DNA from: Glaciimonas immobilis
Lineage (GTDB): Bacteria > Pseudomonadota > Gammaproteobacteria > Burkholderiales > Burkholderiaceae_D
Assembly (NCBI RefSeq): GCF_011947285.1
Contig: NZ_JAAOZT010000016.1
Location: forward strand, 1-33,480
Direction: 5' to 3'
Length of the DNA: 33,480 nt
The notes under the pieces are model-generated. The model was not told where the DNA came from. It did not search any database and was given only the letters and a program-made list of their open reading frames with translations. Positions 23,738 to 32,380 of this stretch are shown here, in pieces. The position numbers and the translations under genes were made by a program. Position 1 is the stretch's first letter, and each line of letters starts with the position of its first letter.

Positions 23738-24085
23738 GAAATAATCAATAATCAATAAGTAATAATCGATAGGAGTTACTACCGGAAAGGGCAACTCCGT
23801 TCGAGGTGCAATTGATTGCGCTAAATTTTTGCTCGGAGTCCGTCAGTCCCTTGCTCCCATAGTCAGGTAGCGGCCATCTCCGCCACGGCGCTAATTTAAG
23901 GCGCCACACTGACTCACGCATGTACCCGGGGAAACGTGATTCTATTTTATTAATTTTTACCCATCCCAAAGGGCAAATACCTCTCAAATGAACGTAAATT
24001 GATCATTAAGTGTTTGATTTCGTTACAAACGATATAAGGCCTTCTGAAATATGGCAAACTGCTGGCTGATTTCGGGAGCCTGGCA
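23738..24085. other. Unexplained structured spacer before lolC
   Basis: No gene is convincing. A minus-strand frame (23745-23987, 80 codons) exists but has no recognisable domain and no ribosome binding site. The part from about 23773 to 23935 is GC-richer than its flanks and has several small hairpins: GGAGTT with AACTCC (about 23773-23799), and GGCGC with GCGCC (about 23887-23905). It could hold a small RNA or a decayed element. The lolC promoter and its ribosome binding site (GGGAG, 24074-24078) lie at the right end. Confidence 0.35.
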
Positions 24086-25351
24086 TTGAGCATTTTAAAA
24101 AATTTACCGTTTGAGTGGCTGGTCGGCATACGCTATACGCGCGCTGGCAAACGCAGTGGCCGTAACAGTTTCATTTCGTTTATTTCATTAATATCAATGG
24201 CGGGTATCGCCCTTGGTGTGGCCGCACTGATTGTAGTGCTGTCGGTAATGAACGGATTCCAAAAAGAAGTACGGGACCGAATGCTGTCGGTACTGGCGCA
24301 CATCGAAGTATTTGATGGCTCAGGCGAAATGCCGGACTGGGAAGAAGTCGCCAAACAAGCTTTCAAGAACAAAGAAGTGATTGGCGCTGCACCTTATGTG
24401 GAGGCGCAAGCGATGCTTACCCGCGATGGCGAGGTGCGGGGTGTCGGCATCCGCGGTGTCATGCCAGCGGAGGAGCCGAAAGTCTCCGATGTGACCAAAC
24501 AGATCAAAAAGGGTGATTTTAATGCGCTGAAACCGGGCGAATTTAATATCGTTCTCGGTAGCGAGTTAGCGCGTGGGCTGCATGCCGGTATCGGCGACAA
24601 GGTGACCATGCTGGCACCGCAAGGGCAGGTAACGCCCGCAGGCGTGGTGCCGCGTCTGAAGCAATTTAATGTTGTCGGCATATTTGAGGCGGGCCATTAT
24701 GAATTTGACTCGTCGCTCGCGTTCATTCAGATGGAGGACGCAGAAAAAATGTTTCGTCTTACCGCGCCTTCTGGTTTGCGTCTGAAGCTTGTTGACATGT
24801 TGCGCGCACCGGAAGTCGCCCAGCAGTTGGCAACGACCATGCCGGCAAATCTGTATTTACGCGATTGGTCGCAACAAAATAGTAACTGGTTTGCGGCGGT
24901 CAAAACCGAGAAGCGCATGATGTTTATCATCCTTACGTTGATCATCGCCGTGGCAGCTTTTAATCTCGTGTCAACACTGGTAATGACCGTAACAGAGAAG
25001 CAGGCCGACATCGCTATCTTGCGCACGCTGGGGGCATCGCCGCGTTCGATCATGAAAATTTTCATGATTCAGGGCGCACTGGTGGGATTGATCGGTACTG
25101 CGCTAGGCGTGGGTTTTGGAGTATTTGTGGCGCTAAACATCGATGTCATAGTCCCAGCGATAGAGCACGCGCTGCATGTTCAGTTTTTGCCTAAAAGTAT
25201 TTATGTGATTAGTGAGTTGCCGTCTGATTTGCGCTGGCCGGACGTCTGGACTATTGGCGGTGTGGCCGTTATATTGGCTTTTGTTGCAACGTTGTACCCA
25301 AGCTGGTGGGCTGCACGCGTGAAGCCAGCGGAGGCGCTGCGGTATGAATAA
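24086..25351 (+). CDS. lolC: Lipoprotein-releasing system permease LolC/LolE family
   Basis: This inner-membrane permease, with LolD, extracts mature lipoproteins from the inner membrane and hands them to LolA. The 421-residue protein has the family opening [20 protein letters not shown], then a first membrane segment (about 29-57), a large periplasmic domain (about 60-265) and three further membrane segments. The FtsX-type core contains [20 protein letters not shown], and the end is the typical [12 protein letters not shown] start is used, supported by GGGAG seven bases upstream. It overlaps lolD by 8 bp. Only one permease gene is present here. Confidence 0.94.
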   Translation: MSILKNLPFEWLVGIRYTRAGKRSGRNSFISFISLISMAGIALGVAALIVVLSVMNGFQKEVRDRMLSVLAHIEVFDGSGEMPDWEEVAKQAFKNKEVIGAAPYVEAQAMLTRDGEVRGVGIRGVMPAEEPKVSDVTKQIKKGDFNALKPGEFNIVLGSELARGLHAGIGDKVTMLAPQGQVTPAGVVPRLKQFNVVGIFEAGHYEFDSSLAFIQMEDAEKMFRLTAPSGLRLKLVDMLRAPEVAQQLATTMPANLYLRDWSQQNSNWFAAVKTEKRMMFIILTLIIAVAAFNLVSTLVMTVTEKQADIAILRTLGASPRSIMKIFMIQGALVGLIGTALGVGFGVFVALNIDVIVPAIEHALHVQFLPKSIYVISELPSDLRWPDVWTIGGVAVILAFVATLYPSWWAARVKPAEALRYE

Positions 25352-26069
25352 TTCTGTCAATCCTCACAATAACGGACAACGCATGAATGAAATAATCTTG
25401 TCGAGCCGCGGCTTGGGAAAAACCTTTACCCAGGGCAGCTACTCGGTCAAGGTGCTGAGCGGTATCGATATTGATGTTTGCAAAGGTGAACAAGTCGCCA
25501 TCGTCGGTGCTTCTGGCTCCGGTAAGTCGACCTTGTTGCATTTGCTGGGCGGGCTGGACACACCGACCACCGGAGGCGTCACGTTGTTGGGCAAGGATTT
25601 AAGTAATTTGGGCGAAAAAGCGCGCGGTGATCTGCGCAATACAGCGCTCGGTTTCGTCTATCAATTCCACCACTTGCTGCCTGAGTTTTCTGCCCTCGAC
25701 AACGTGGCCATGCCGTTGATGATACGCCGCTTAAGTCGCGCCGACGCCCAAGAGCAAGCCCACGCGGTGTTGTCGCGGGTTGGCCTGGCTAAACGTGTAA
25801 TCCATGTGCCGGGTGAGTTATCCGGCGGTGAGCGTCAACGGGTGGCACTGGCGCGAGCGTTGGTTACGCAGCCCGCTTGTGTGCTGGCCGATGAGCCGAC
25901 GGGTAATCTGGATCGTGCCACGGCGCAGATGACATTTGATCTGATGCTGGAATTGTCAGAAACGATGGGGACCGCCTTTGTCATCGTGACACATGATATT
26001 GAACTGGCGCGCCGCTGCGGACGTATTTTGCGTTTGTCTGAAAATGGTTTGGAGCCGTATGTTGATTAA
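25344..26069 (+). CDS. lolD: Lipoprotein-releasing system ATP-binding protein LolD
   Basis: LolD is the ABC ATPase of the lipoprotein-releasing complex. The Walker A motif is [10 protein letters not shown], followed by [14 protein letters not shown]. The Q-loop segment is [20 protein letters not shown], with FHHLLP typical of LolD. The signature is [15 protein letters not shown], Walker B is [11 protein letters not shown] and the switch His is in VTHD. The ATG at 25344 has GGAGG nine bases upstream and lies inside the lolC end, suggesting translational coupling (241 residues). The ATG at 25383 would give 228 residues starting MNEIIL, which aligns with the E. coli start, so it remains an alternative. 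Confidence 0.95.
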   Translation: MNNSVNPHNNGQRMNEIILSSRGLGKTFTQGSYSVKVLSGIDIDVCKGEQVAIVGASGSGKSTLLHLLGGLDTPTTGGVTLLGKDLSNLGEKARGDLRNTALGFVYQFHHLLPEFSALDNVAMPLMIRRLSRADAQEQAHAVLSRVGLAKRVIHVPGELSGGERQRVALARALVTQPACVLADEPTGNLDRATAQMTFDLMLELSETMGTAFVIVTHDIELARRCGRILRLSENGLEPYVD

Positions 26070-26094
26070 CCAGATGTCCTGTAAGGACTATGGA

Positions 26095-26164
26095 GATCAG
26101 CAACAATTAGCAACGATCAGCAGCAATCCGCAACGAACAGTAAGAATCAGTAAGAATTAGTATC
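26095..26164 (+). repeat. Seven tandem copies of a degenerate 10-bp repeat
   Basis: Seven consecutive 10-base units follow a pattern like AATCAGCAAC: GATCAGCAAC, AATTAGCAAC, GATCAGCAGC, AATCCGCAAC, GAACAGTAAG, AATCAGTAAG, AATTAGTATC. The last three drift from GCAAC to GTAAG, so the array evolved as subgroups. It lies between convergent lolD and the BamE-like gene. Confidence 0.8.
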
Positions 26165-26259
26165 GACAATTCGGATCACTGGCGGAATGGCGTGACCGCC
26201 AGGTTCTGAGTTATCAATGCGATGGCTGAGTGCCAGCCCACAAGCGCAAACGTCGCACT

Positions 26260-26748
26260 TCACAACCCAAAGCGCGAGTGTTCAAATCGTGGATCCGGAC
26301 CATTCTCTAGCTTGGCGACGATACCGGTTTTATCAAAGTACACCGTCATCAGAGAATTCCACACGCCGCTTTCCTTAAAGCCATAATTCCAGCCCTCAAG
26401 TTGTACGCGGCTATAAAATACTGTGTTCAGCGGATGCCCGACAAGTCGCAAAACGTCCTCTTTATTCGCCTGACCAACCTTGATTTTCGCAAATTGCTCG
26501 AGAGTCAACACTTGCTGATACGAAATCAAATGTCCATCCGGGCCGATTCGCGCCATGTGGGTCTCCTGACCAAATGCACCTTGATCGTATTCTAATAGTC
26601 TTTCGTTGCCATTTTGATAGGTTGCGTTGGGTCTGCCGAGGCGACTTATTACCTGAGATTCCGGATCGCCGGGATTGACAGGGATGGCACAACCAGCGAC
26701 GGCTATTACAGATATAAGTAGAAGCAGGGTACGGTAACGGTTTTTCAT
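26260..26748 (-). CDS. BamE/SmpA-OmlA-like outer-membrane lipoprotein
   Basis: The 162-residue protein has a lipoprotein signal ending VAGC with Cys20. The mature part has two short repeats of the SmpA/OmlA (BamE) type fold: DPESQVISRLGRPNATYQNG (28-47) and KVGQANKEDVLRLVGHPLNT. BamE proteins support outer-membrane beta-barrel assembly, but many paralogues have other envelope roles, so the name is left open. AGGA lies nine bases before the ATG on the minus strand. It is convergent with lolD across a spacer with 10-bp repeats. Confidence 0.75.
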   Translation of the reverse strand: MKNRYRTLLLLISVIAVAGCAIPVNPGDPESQVISRLGRPNATYQNGNERLLEYDQGAFGQETHMARIGPDGHLISYQQVLTLEQFAKIKVGQANKEDVLRLVGHPLNTVFYSRVQLEGWNYGFKESGVWNSLMTVYFDKTGIVAKLENGPDPRFEHSRFGL

Positions 26749-26965
26749 GATCGGTTTCCTAAGGTAAGCTTGGATGGGCGTTTATATGGCGCAACGGATC
26801 GCTGAAGTCTCGGATGGGCCTATATAATCACTTTATACTGCGGTCTTCAGGAGCGCCAATATTCACCTGCGGTCAAGACGGCTGATAATTTTTAGACGTT
26901 TTCAGTAACTATATAATAATGCTTATGCGACATATACGTCACCGACCGTTCAAAATGCTAAGTAA
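26749..26965. other. Spacer upstream of rpsO and the BamE-like gene
   Basis: No gene is seen. GGATGGGC occurs twice in direct orientation (26772-26779 and 26812-26819, 40 bp apart), each followed by an AT-rich stretch (TTTATAT and CTATATA). This is just upstream of the minus-strand lipoprotein gene and might be a regulatory direct repeat. Confidence 0.4.
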
Positions 26966-26994
26966 TTGAATGCACGGACAATTTGCTATATACT
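26966..26994 (+). promoter_or_regulatory. Probable rpsO promoter
   Basis: TTGAAT (26966-26971), a 17-bp spacer and TATACT (26989-26994) lie about 85 bp before the rpsO start, leaving a leader of about 80 nt. Confidence 0.55.
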
Positions 26995-27079
26995 GCGCCC
27001 TTGGTCTATGTGGGCCAAATTTAATTGTATTCACGGTATATGGGGTTTCTACTCTATACACCGCTTGTGAAAGGTAAGT

Positions 27080-27349
27080 ATGACTATCGTAAAAACAGCA
27101 AAAGCCGCTATTGTCGCTGACAATGCACGCGCGCAAAATGATACTGGTTCGCCAGAAGTGCAAGTCGCTTTGTTGACAGCACGTATTAACGACCTGAATG
27201 GTCACTTTAAAGCACACGCTAAAGATCATCATTCCCGTCGCGGTCTGATCATGATGGTAAACCGTCGTAAGAGCCTGTTGTCTTACCTCAAAGGTAAAGA
27301 CTTGAACCGTTATCGCTCGCTGATTGAAAAACTCGGTTTGCGTAAATAA
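27080..27349 (+). CDS. rpsO: 30S ribosomal protein S15
   Basis: S15 is a primary binder of the central domain of 16S rRNA. The 89-residue length equals that of E. coli, and the core [27 protein letters not shown] and [13 protein letters not shown] is typical. AAAGG precedes the ATG. It is followed by a very strong terminator and then pnp, the order known from E. coli. The leader of about 80 nt could carry an S15 autoregulatory fold, but I cannot demonstrate one. Confidence 0.97.
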   Translation: MTIVKTAKAAIVADNARAQNDTGSPEVQVALLTARINDLNGHFKAHAKDHHSRRGLIMMVNRRKSLLSYLKGKDLNRYRSLIEKLGLRK

Positions 27350-27420
27350 TAGGCTTGTCATCGATCTTCAATATGTTGTTTCGTTATTTAGCGACGCTGT
27401 TGTTGCTCGGTCGATAGGTA

Positions 27421-27455
27421 AAATGCCTGCGTCAGTTTCTGACGCAGGCATTTTT
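27421..27455 (+). terminator. Strong rho-independent terminator after rpsO
   Basis: AAATGCCTGCGTCAG and CTGACGCAGGCATTT form a perfect 15-bp stem with a 3-nt loop, followed by a T-run. It should separate rpsO from pnp except for readthrough. Confidence 0.92.
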
Positions 27456-27678
27456 GCTTTTGGCGAATAGTATTTGTGTCAGGTGCCAGCGCAGTAATTC
27501 GGATTTAACGTGTTTGCTGCTTAAAAGTGCCAAATGTTTTCATTAACAGGACGCTTGTTCTCCGAAAGTTGTTTGTATTAAGATGTTCATTCACTCCCAA
27601 ATGTAGTGACCCGAACGTCTGTGGTGAGGTGAACGACAGCCCCTGAAAATCTGTCGGCAAAATTAGAGAGGAAATATC
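27456..27678 (+). other. pnp promoter and leader region
   Basis: There is no gene here. Part of it is an untranslated pnp leader with a clear GAGAGGAAA ribosome binding site before the GTG. Sequences between about 27610 and 27655 (GACAG and CTGTC with flanking bases) could form a hairpin; in E. coli a leader hairpin is cut by RNase III for PNPase autoregulation, but correspondence here is inference. Confidence 0.4.
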
Positions 27679-29823
27679 GTGTTTAATAAAGTTACTAAGA
27701 CTTTCCAGTACGGCCAGCATCAGGTAACGTTGGAAACCGGCGAAATTGCACGCCAGGCTTCCGGTGCAGTATTGGTATCCATTGAAGATACCGTTGTTCT
27801 GGCTACCGTGGTTGCACGTAAAGATGCCAAGCCGGGTCAAGATTTTTTCCCATTGACTGTTGATTACGTTGAAAAAACTTACGCTGCTGGTCGTATCCCA
27901 GGTGGTTTCTTTAAGCGCGAAGGCCGTCCTTCGGAAAAAGAAACACTGACATCGCGTCTGATCGATCGCCCGATCCGTCCTTTGTTCCCAGAAGGCTACA
28001 TGAACGAGGTGCAAGTGATCATTCACGTGCTATCGGTCAATCCTGAAATCGATCCAGATATCGCTGCGATGATCGGTGCTTCAGCCGCACTGTCAGTCTC
28101 TGGCGTGCCATTCTCGGGCCCGGTCGGTGCTGCACGCGTTGGTTACATTAACGGTCAATACGTACTGAACCCAACCACGACGCAACTGAAGACATCGATG
28201 CTGGACCTGGTTGTTGCCGGTACGGAATCAGCCGTATTGATGGTTGAGTCGGAAGCCAAGCAATTGTCTGAAGAAGTGATGTTGGGCGCGGTTGTTTACG
28301 GCCATGAGCAGATGAGAGCGGTTATCGACGCGATCCATGAACTGGTCCGCGATGGTGGCAAGCCAGAAATTCAATGGAGCCCAGCGCCGAAGAATGAAGC
28401 GCTGATCGCCAGCGTGACAGATTTGGCAGAAGCCGATCTTCGTTTGGCCTATCAAACTAAAGATAAGCAAGCGCGGACCGCTCAGCTTAAAGATGCTGTG
28501 AGCAAAGTGCATGTTGCGTTAGCCGGAATCGCAGCTGCGAACAATTCTCCAGTCCCGGATAGCTCCGAAGTCGGCAACATTATTTTTGATCTGGAAGCCA
28601 AAATCGTTCGTTCGCAGATTCTGGATGGCGAGCCACGTATTGACGGTCGCGACACGCGCACTGTGCGTCCAATCACAATCCGTACCGGCGTATTGCCACG
28701 TACCCACGGTTCCGCGTTGTTTACACGCGGCGAAACGCAGGCGTTGGTTATTGCAACGTTGGGTACTGCCCGTGACGAGCAAAAAATTGATGCGTTGATG
28801 GGTGAGTACTCGGATCGCTTCATGCTGCACTACAACATGCCTCCGTTCGCTACTGGCGAAACAGGCCGTGTCGGTACACCAAAGCGCCGTGAAATTGGTC
28901 ATGGTCGTCTGGCTAAACGCGCATTGTTGGCGGCATTGCCAGCACCGGAAGACTTTAGCTACTCCGTCCGTCTGGTATCAGAAATTACTGAGTCTAACGG
29001 TTCATCGTCGATGGCTTCGGTCTGCGGCGGTTGTCTGGCACTGATGGACGCTGGTGTGCCGATGCAAGGCCACGTGGCAGGTATCGCCATGGGTTTGATC
29101 AAAGACGGTGGCAAGTTCGCTGTATTGACAGACATTCTGGGCGATGAAGATCACCTTGGCGACATGGACTTTAAAGTCGCTGGTACTGCAAACGGCATCA
29201 CTGCGTTGCAAATGGATATCAAAATCCAGGGTATCACCAAGGAAATCATGCAAGTCGCTTTGGCGCAGGCTAAAGTCGGCCGTATCCATATTTTGGGTGA
29301 GATGGAAAAAGCAGTGCCAAGTGGTTCCCAATCGGAATTGTCTGACTTTGCTCCACGTCTGATTACCGTCAAGATTAATCCGGAAAAAATCCGCGATGTA
29401 ATCGGTAAAGGCGGCGCGGTTATCCGTGCATTGACTGAAGAAACAGGTACACAGATCGACATCAGCGATGAAGGTGTTGTCACCATCGCTTCGGTTGATG
29501 CTGCTGCCGGTCAAGAAGCCAAACGTCGTATCGAAGAACTGACTGCATCAGTGGAAGTCGGCAAGGTATACGAAGGTACAGTATTGAAGTTGCTGGACTT
29601 CGGCGCGATTGTTCAGGTGTTGCCGGGTAAAGACGGTTTGCTGCACATCAGCCAGATTGCTAACGAGCGCGTCAATGCGGTCGCTGACTATCTTAAAGAA
29701 GGCCAGCAAGTCAAAGTTAAAGTACTTGAAACCGACGACCGCGGTCGTTTGAAATTGTCGATGAAGGCTGCAATAGAAGCTGGCGATGTTGCGCCAGTGG
29801 CTGCACCTTCACCTGCTGCGTAA
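27679..29823 (+). CDS. pnp: Polyribonucleotide nucleotidyltransferase (PNPase)
   Basis: PNPase degrades RNA 3'-5' with phosphate and is a core degradosome enzyme. The 714-residue protein (E. coli 711) starts at GTG with GAGAGGAAA upstream. Two RNase PH-like domains are visible: the first with [20 protein letters not shown] and [20 protein letters not shown], the second with [20 protein letters not shown] and [20 protein letters not shown]. The C-terminal KH domain has [17 protein letters not shown], and the S1 domain starts [21 protein letters not shown] short Ala/Pro tail ends the protein. Confidence 0.97.
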   Translation: MFNKVTKTFQYGQHQVTLETGEIARQASGAVLVSIEDTVVLATVVARKDAKPGQDFFPLTVDYVEKTYAAGRIPGGFFKREGRPSEKETLTSRLIDRPIRPLFPEGYMNEVQVIIHVLSVNPEIDPDIAAMIGASAALSVSGVPFSGPVGAARVGYINGQYVLNPTTTQLKTSMLDLVVAGTESAVLMVESEAKQLSEEVMLGAVVYGHEQMRAVIDAIHELVRDGGKPEIQWSPAPKNEALIASVTDLAEADLRLAYQTKDKQARTAQLKDAVSKVHVALAGIAAANNSPVPDSSEVGNIIFDLEAKIVRSQILDGEPRIDGRDTRTVRPITIRTGVLPRTHGSALFTRGETQALVIATLGTARDEQKIDALMGEYSDRFMLHYNMPPFATGETGRVGTPKRREIGHGRLAKRALLAALPAPEDFSYSVRLVSEITESNGSSSMASVCGGCLALMDAGVPMQGHVAGIAMGLIKDGGKFAVLTDILGDEDHLGDMDFKVAGTANGITALQMDIKIQGITKEIMQVALAQAKVGRIHILGEMEKAVPSGSQSELSDFAPRLITVKINPEKIRDVIGKGGAVIRALTEETGTQIDISDEGVVTIASVDAAAGQEAKRRIEELTASVEVGKVYEGTVLKLLDFGAIVQVLPGKDGLLHISQIANERVNAVADYLKEGQQVKVKVLETDDRGRLKLSMKAAIEAGDVAPVAAPSPAA

Positions 29824-29848
29824 TAAGCTGATTTAACTTAGCTTCCTT

Positions 29849-29889
29849 AAAACCGTCCTTGATGCCATTGTGTCGAGGACGGTTTTTTT
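29849..29889 (+). terminator. Rho-independent terminator after pnp
   Basis: AAAACCGTCCT and AGGACGGTTTT form a perfect 11-bp stem around a 16-nt loop, followed by TTT. It lies 25 bp after the pnp stop. Confidence 0.85.
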
Positions 29890-29966
29890 ATTGCCTGAAA
29901 TAAATACGGAATATTTGGTAACGTTAGATGCCTTCAGATCAGTCGGCGACGGAATGCAATAAAGCC

Positions 29967-30043
29967 CAATTAAAGGCCAGCTAAAGGCCAACTAAAAGCC
30001 AACGATAGCCGATAGGGAGCCGATAGGGAGCCGATAGGGAGCC
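29967..30043 (+). repeat. Seven-unit 11-bp tandem repeat ladder
   Basis: Seven consecutive 11-base units can be read: CAATTAAAGGC, CAGCTAAAGGC, CAACTAAAAGC, CAACGATAGCC and three identical GATAGGGAGCC. The first three share CTAAAGGC, the fourth is a bridge, and the last three are exact copies, as in a recently expanding array. It lies between the pnp terminator and the terminator at 30097. Confidence 0.85.
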
Positions 30044-30096
30044 GAACCGGGTCCAGCATTTAGTACACAAACAACGTCAGCAAGCACTATACAAAT

Positions 30097-30133
30097 AAAA
30101 AAACCGTCCAGCGATGCGTCTGGGCGGTTTTTT
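30097..30133. terminator. Bidirectional terminator between pnp and the FNR gene
   Basis: AAAAACCGTCCAG and CTGGGCGGTTTTT pair with one wobble around an 8-nt loop. Both strands end in T-runs. It serves the minus-strand ferredoxin reductase gene and backs up the pnp terminator. Confidence 0.85.
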
Positions 30134-30156
30134 GTCTCGTGGAGGAGTCAGACGAG

Positions 30157-30172
30157 GCCTATTTTTAGCCTC
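30157..30172 (-). repeat. Left copy of a 16-bp inverted repeat flanking the FNR gene
   Basis: On the minus strand this reads GAGGCTAAAAATAGGC, identical to 31514-31529 on the plus strand. The two inverted copies enclose the ferredoxin-NADP reductase gene. Confidence 0.7.
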
Positions 30173-30206
30173 CTGCGCTCATACCGTCCTGAATTGCAGG
30201 CGATAA

Positions 30207-31307
30207 TCAGTCAAAAACAGGTGACTCAACACCCAGGATTTTGTGCAGTTTAGGCGACGTTGTGGTGTATTGCATGTGAATCTTCTTGTCAGGGAAGATA
30301 TACGGTGCAGCACCAAACGCAGCTAACGCGGCTTCATGGAAACCGGACAAAATTAACTTCTTTTTACCCGGATAAGTATTGATGTCACCAACCGCAAAAA
30401 TACCCGGTATGTTGGTCTCAAATTTCTCGGTATCGACAACCTTCAGTTGCTTGCGTTCAATGTCAAGGCTCCACTCTGCGATAGGGCCGAGCTTGGGCGA
30501 CAGACCGAAGAATACCAGCAAAGTATCCAACGGCATGCGACGGGTCACGCCATCGGGACCGGTAACCTTGATTTCTGAAAGTTTGCCATCTTTGACTTCA
30601 TGCCCGGTAACTTGACCGACCAAAAACTGCATTTCCAGGTCTTCGCAAAGCTGCTTCATTTTAGCAACTGAAGCAGGTGCTGCGCGGAAGTCTTCACGGC
30701 GATGCAACAGCACGACGGATTCTGCCTTGCCAACCAGATTGAGCGCCCAATCCAGCGCAGAGTCACCGCCACCGCAAATCACCAGATTTTTGCCATGGAA
30801 CTGAAGTGGATCTTTGACGCGGTAAAATAATTGCGAGTCATTGAACTGGTCAATACCTTCGCTCTTGATTGTCCGTGGCTGGAACGATCCAACGCCCGCA
30901 GCGATAAAGATGGTCTTGGTGATGAACCGGGTGCCGACCGAGGTTTCTACATTAAAGCGGTTATCTTCACGGCGCTCGACGACGGTAACTTCCTGACTAA
31001 GGTGGAAGGTCGGATCAAACGGCGCAATTTGTTTTAACAAATTGTCGGTTAATTCTTGTCCGGTGCAAACCGGTACCGCAGGAATGTCGTAAATTGGCTT
31101 GTCGGGGTAGAGTTCCACGCATTGACCGCCGACGACCGGCAGCGAGTCTATGACGTGAGCTTTGATCTCAAGCAGACCCAGTTCAAACACTTGGAACAGA
31201 CCAACCGGTCCAGCGCCGATAATGACGGCATCGGCTTCTATCGGCGGGTTGTTGCTATTGTTGATAATGGTGAGAGTAGATGCATCAATCTTGGCGCTGG
31301 TTTCCAT
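30207..31307 (-). CDS. Ferredoxin--NADP+ reductase, thioredoxin-reductase type
   Basis: The 366-residue flavoprotein moves electrons between NADPH and ferredoxin or flavodoxin. The FAD Rossmann motif is GAGPVG (31-36), followed by [19 protein letters not shown], a signature of the thioredoxin-reductase-like FNR group (YumC type). The NADPH motif is [14 protein letters not shown] and the closing FAD motif is [20 protein letters not shown]. The redox CxxC of true thioredoxin reductases is absent, as expected. The 7Fe ferredoxin fdxA lies 296 bp upstream on the same strand and is a plausible partner. The start codon has only a distant AGGA. Confidence 0.92.
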   Translation of the reverse strand: METSAKIDASTLTIINNSNNPPIEADAVIIGAGPVGLFQVFELGLLEIKAHVIDSLPVVGGQCVELYPDKPIYDIPAVPVCTGQELTDNLLKQIAPFDPTFHLSQEVTVVERREDNRFNVETSVGTRFITKTIFIAAGVGSFQPRTIKSEGIDQFNDSQLFYRVKDPLQFHGKNLVICGGGDSALDWALNLVGKAESVVLLHRREDFRAAPASVAKMKQLCEDLEMQFLVGQVTGHEVKDGKLSEIKVTGPDGVTRRMPLDTLLVFFGLSPKLGPIAEWSLDIERKQLKVVDTEKFETNIPGIFAVGDINTYPGKKKLILSGFHEAALAAFGAAPYIFPDKKIHMQYTTTSPKLHKILGVESPVFD

Positions 31308-31513
31308 ACGACTATCTGATTCCTGTTTGGGTTGGGTCCCCCAATCGTTGTTGTATATGCAATGTTGCAGGTACAGTGACGATTAGTATTAAATGTTTCG
31401 GCTTAAGCGATGCTGTATTGCCTGCACCGTTGTGCCCTGCTATTTCCTGCATTGATCGCATTTTTTGGCTACCGATCTGCTGCGGGGGACGCTGACTTCG
31501 CAGCGATCGGTAT

Positions 31514-31550
31514 GAGGCTAAAAATAGGCTAATAATGTGGCTAAAAACTA
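31514..31550 (+). repeat. GGCTAA repeat with right copy of the 16-bp inverted repeat
   Basis: GGCTA recurs at 31516, 31527 and 31539 (11-12 bp period), with a degenerate AACTA at 31546. The first 16 bases (31514-31529) are the exact inverted copy of 30157-30172. The same sequence with one base missing occurs at 8852-8867. The remainder of the 31308-31603 spacer holds no gene. Confidence 0.65.
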
Positions 31551-31603
31551 ACGAAAAATGTGAAAAAATCGGATCTCAGTGATTATTCGCTAAAATTCGC
31601 TAC

Positions 31604-31927
31604 TTAGCGCTTTAGTAAATGCAACTTGATAGTGACATCTTTGAAGTCGTCAGCATCTGGTAGCGGCGGAATGGTTTTGGTAATGGACGGCCAGAAACGC
31701 GACAGGTCTTCATTTAACTTGATGAATTGCTGTTGATCGGCAGGAACATCTTCCTCTGCATAGATCGCGTTTACAGGACATTCGGCAACACAAACGGCGC
31801 AATCAATGCACTCATCCGGATCGATGGATAAAAAATTCGGGCCTTGGCGGAAACAATCAACCGGGCAAACATCCACGCAATCGGTATAGCGACAGCTGAT
31901 GCAAGATTCGGTCACAACGTGGGTCAT
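31604..31927 (-). CDS. fdxA: 7Fe ferredoxin FdxA ([3Fe-4S][4Fe-4S])
   Basis: This 107-residue low-potential ferredoxin matches the Azotobacter FdI / FdxA type in length and layout. The first cluster region is ESCISCRYTDCVDVCPVDCF, in which the wide spacing of the first two cluster cysteines indicates a [3Fe-4S] site; the second is DECIDCAVCVAECPVNAIY for [4Fe-4S]. The C-terminal tail (FIKLNEDLSRFWPSITK) is also typical. The start at 31927 gives MTHVVTESC, the family opening; the frame is open upstream to 32086 but without family similarity. The product is an electron carrier, probably serving the downstream ferredoxin-NADP reductase. Confidence 0.95.
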   Translation of the reverse strand: MTHVVTESCISCRYTDCVDVCPVDCFRQGPNFLSIDPDECIDCAVCVAECPVNAIYAEEDVPADQQQFIKLNEDLSRFWPSITKTIPPLPDADDFKDVTIKLHLLKR

Positions 31928-32380
31928 AACAACAGTCCAATCTGTAAGTGTTACTTGTAGCGGTAGCGAGCCTTGGTTACGCTGAATATCTGGCGCTGAA
32001 ATCTCACCTGAGCATCTCATTCGATAAGCGCATTTGAGAATCGGCGTAACCGGTCGAGCATAATGCGGGCGCGCTCGTAGATGCAAAGCACTGTATTTTA
32101 AGGTAATTCGGTAGTTCCTACAAACCCCGGTTATATAGAATTCACATAAGGATATTCACTATTTAGCTTTAGCCCGAAATGTAGGGGGTTTTTTGCAAAT
32201 CGGCTGACCAGTTCGCCTGGTCGGAATGTGCCTCATATTGCTTTATTACTCATACTTTTTCAGGCCCGCCGCGGAGCGAGCATAACAATAAAACGCCTTG
32301 CCGGTTGCAGACGAATGATAAATTAGCTAGTGTGTCAGCTTTTGCATCCCTTTCACTGTTGCGAATGGCGTCGAAAAGTT
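31928..32380. other. Divergent spacer between fdxA and the cation transporter gene
   Basis: I see no gene. A small hairpin GACCAG, TTCGC, CTGGTC lies at about 32205-32221, and GGGGGTTTTTTG at about 32185-32196 resembles a terminator tail without a strong stem. Promoters for both genes must lie here but none stands out. Confidence 0.4.

Noticed and set aside
23745-23987. Minus-strand 80-codon frame before lolC
   Set aside because: It has no ribosome binding site or domain and its sequence overlaps several hairpins, so I treat the region as non-coding until a homologue is shown.
32087-32380. Riboswitch before the cation transporter gene
   Set aside because: Only small unrelated hairpins are visible; I see no conserved core of a known metal-sensing riboswitch.
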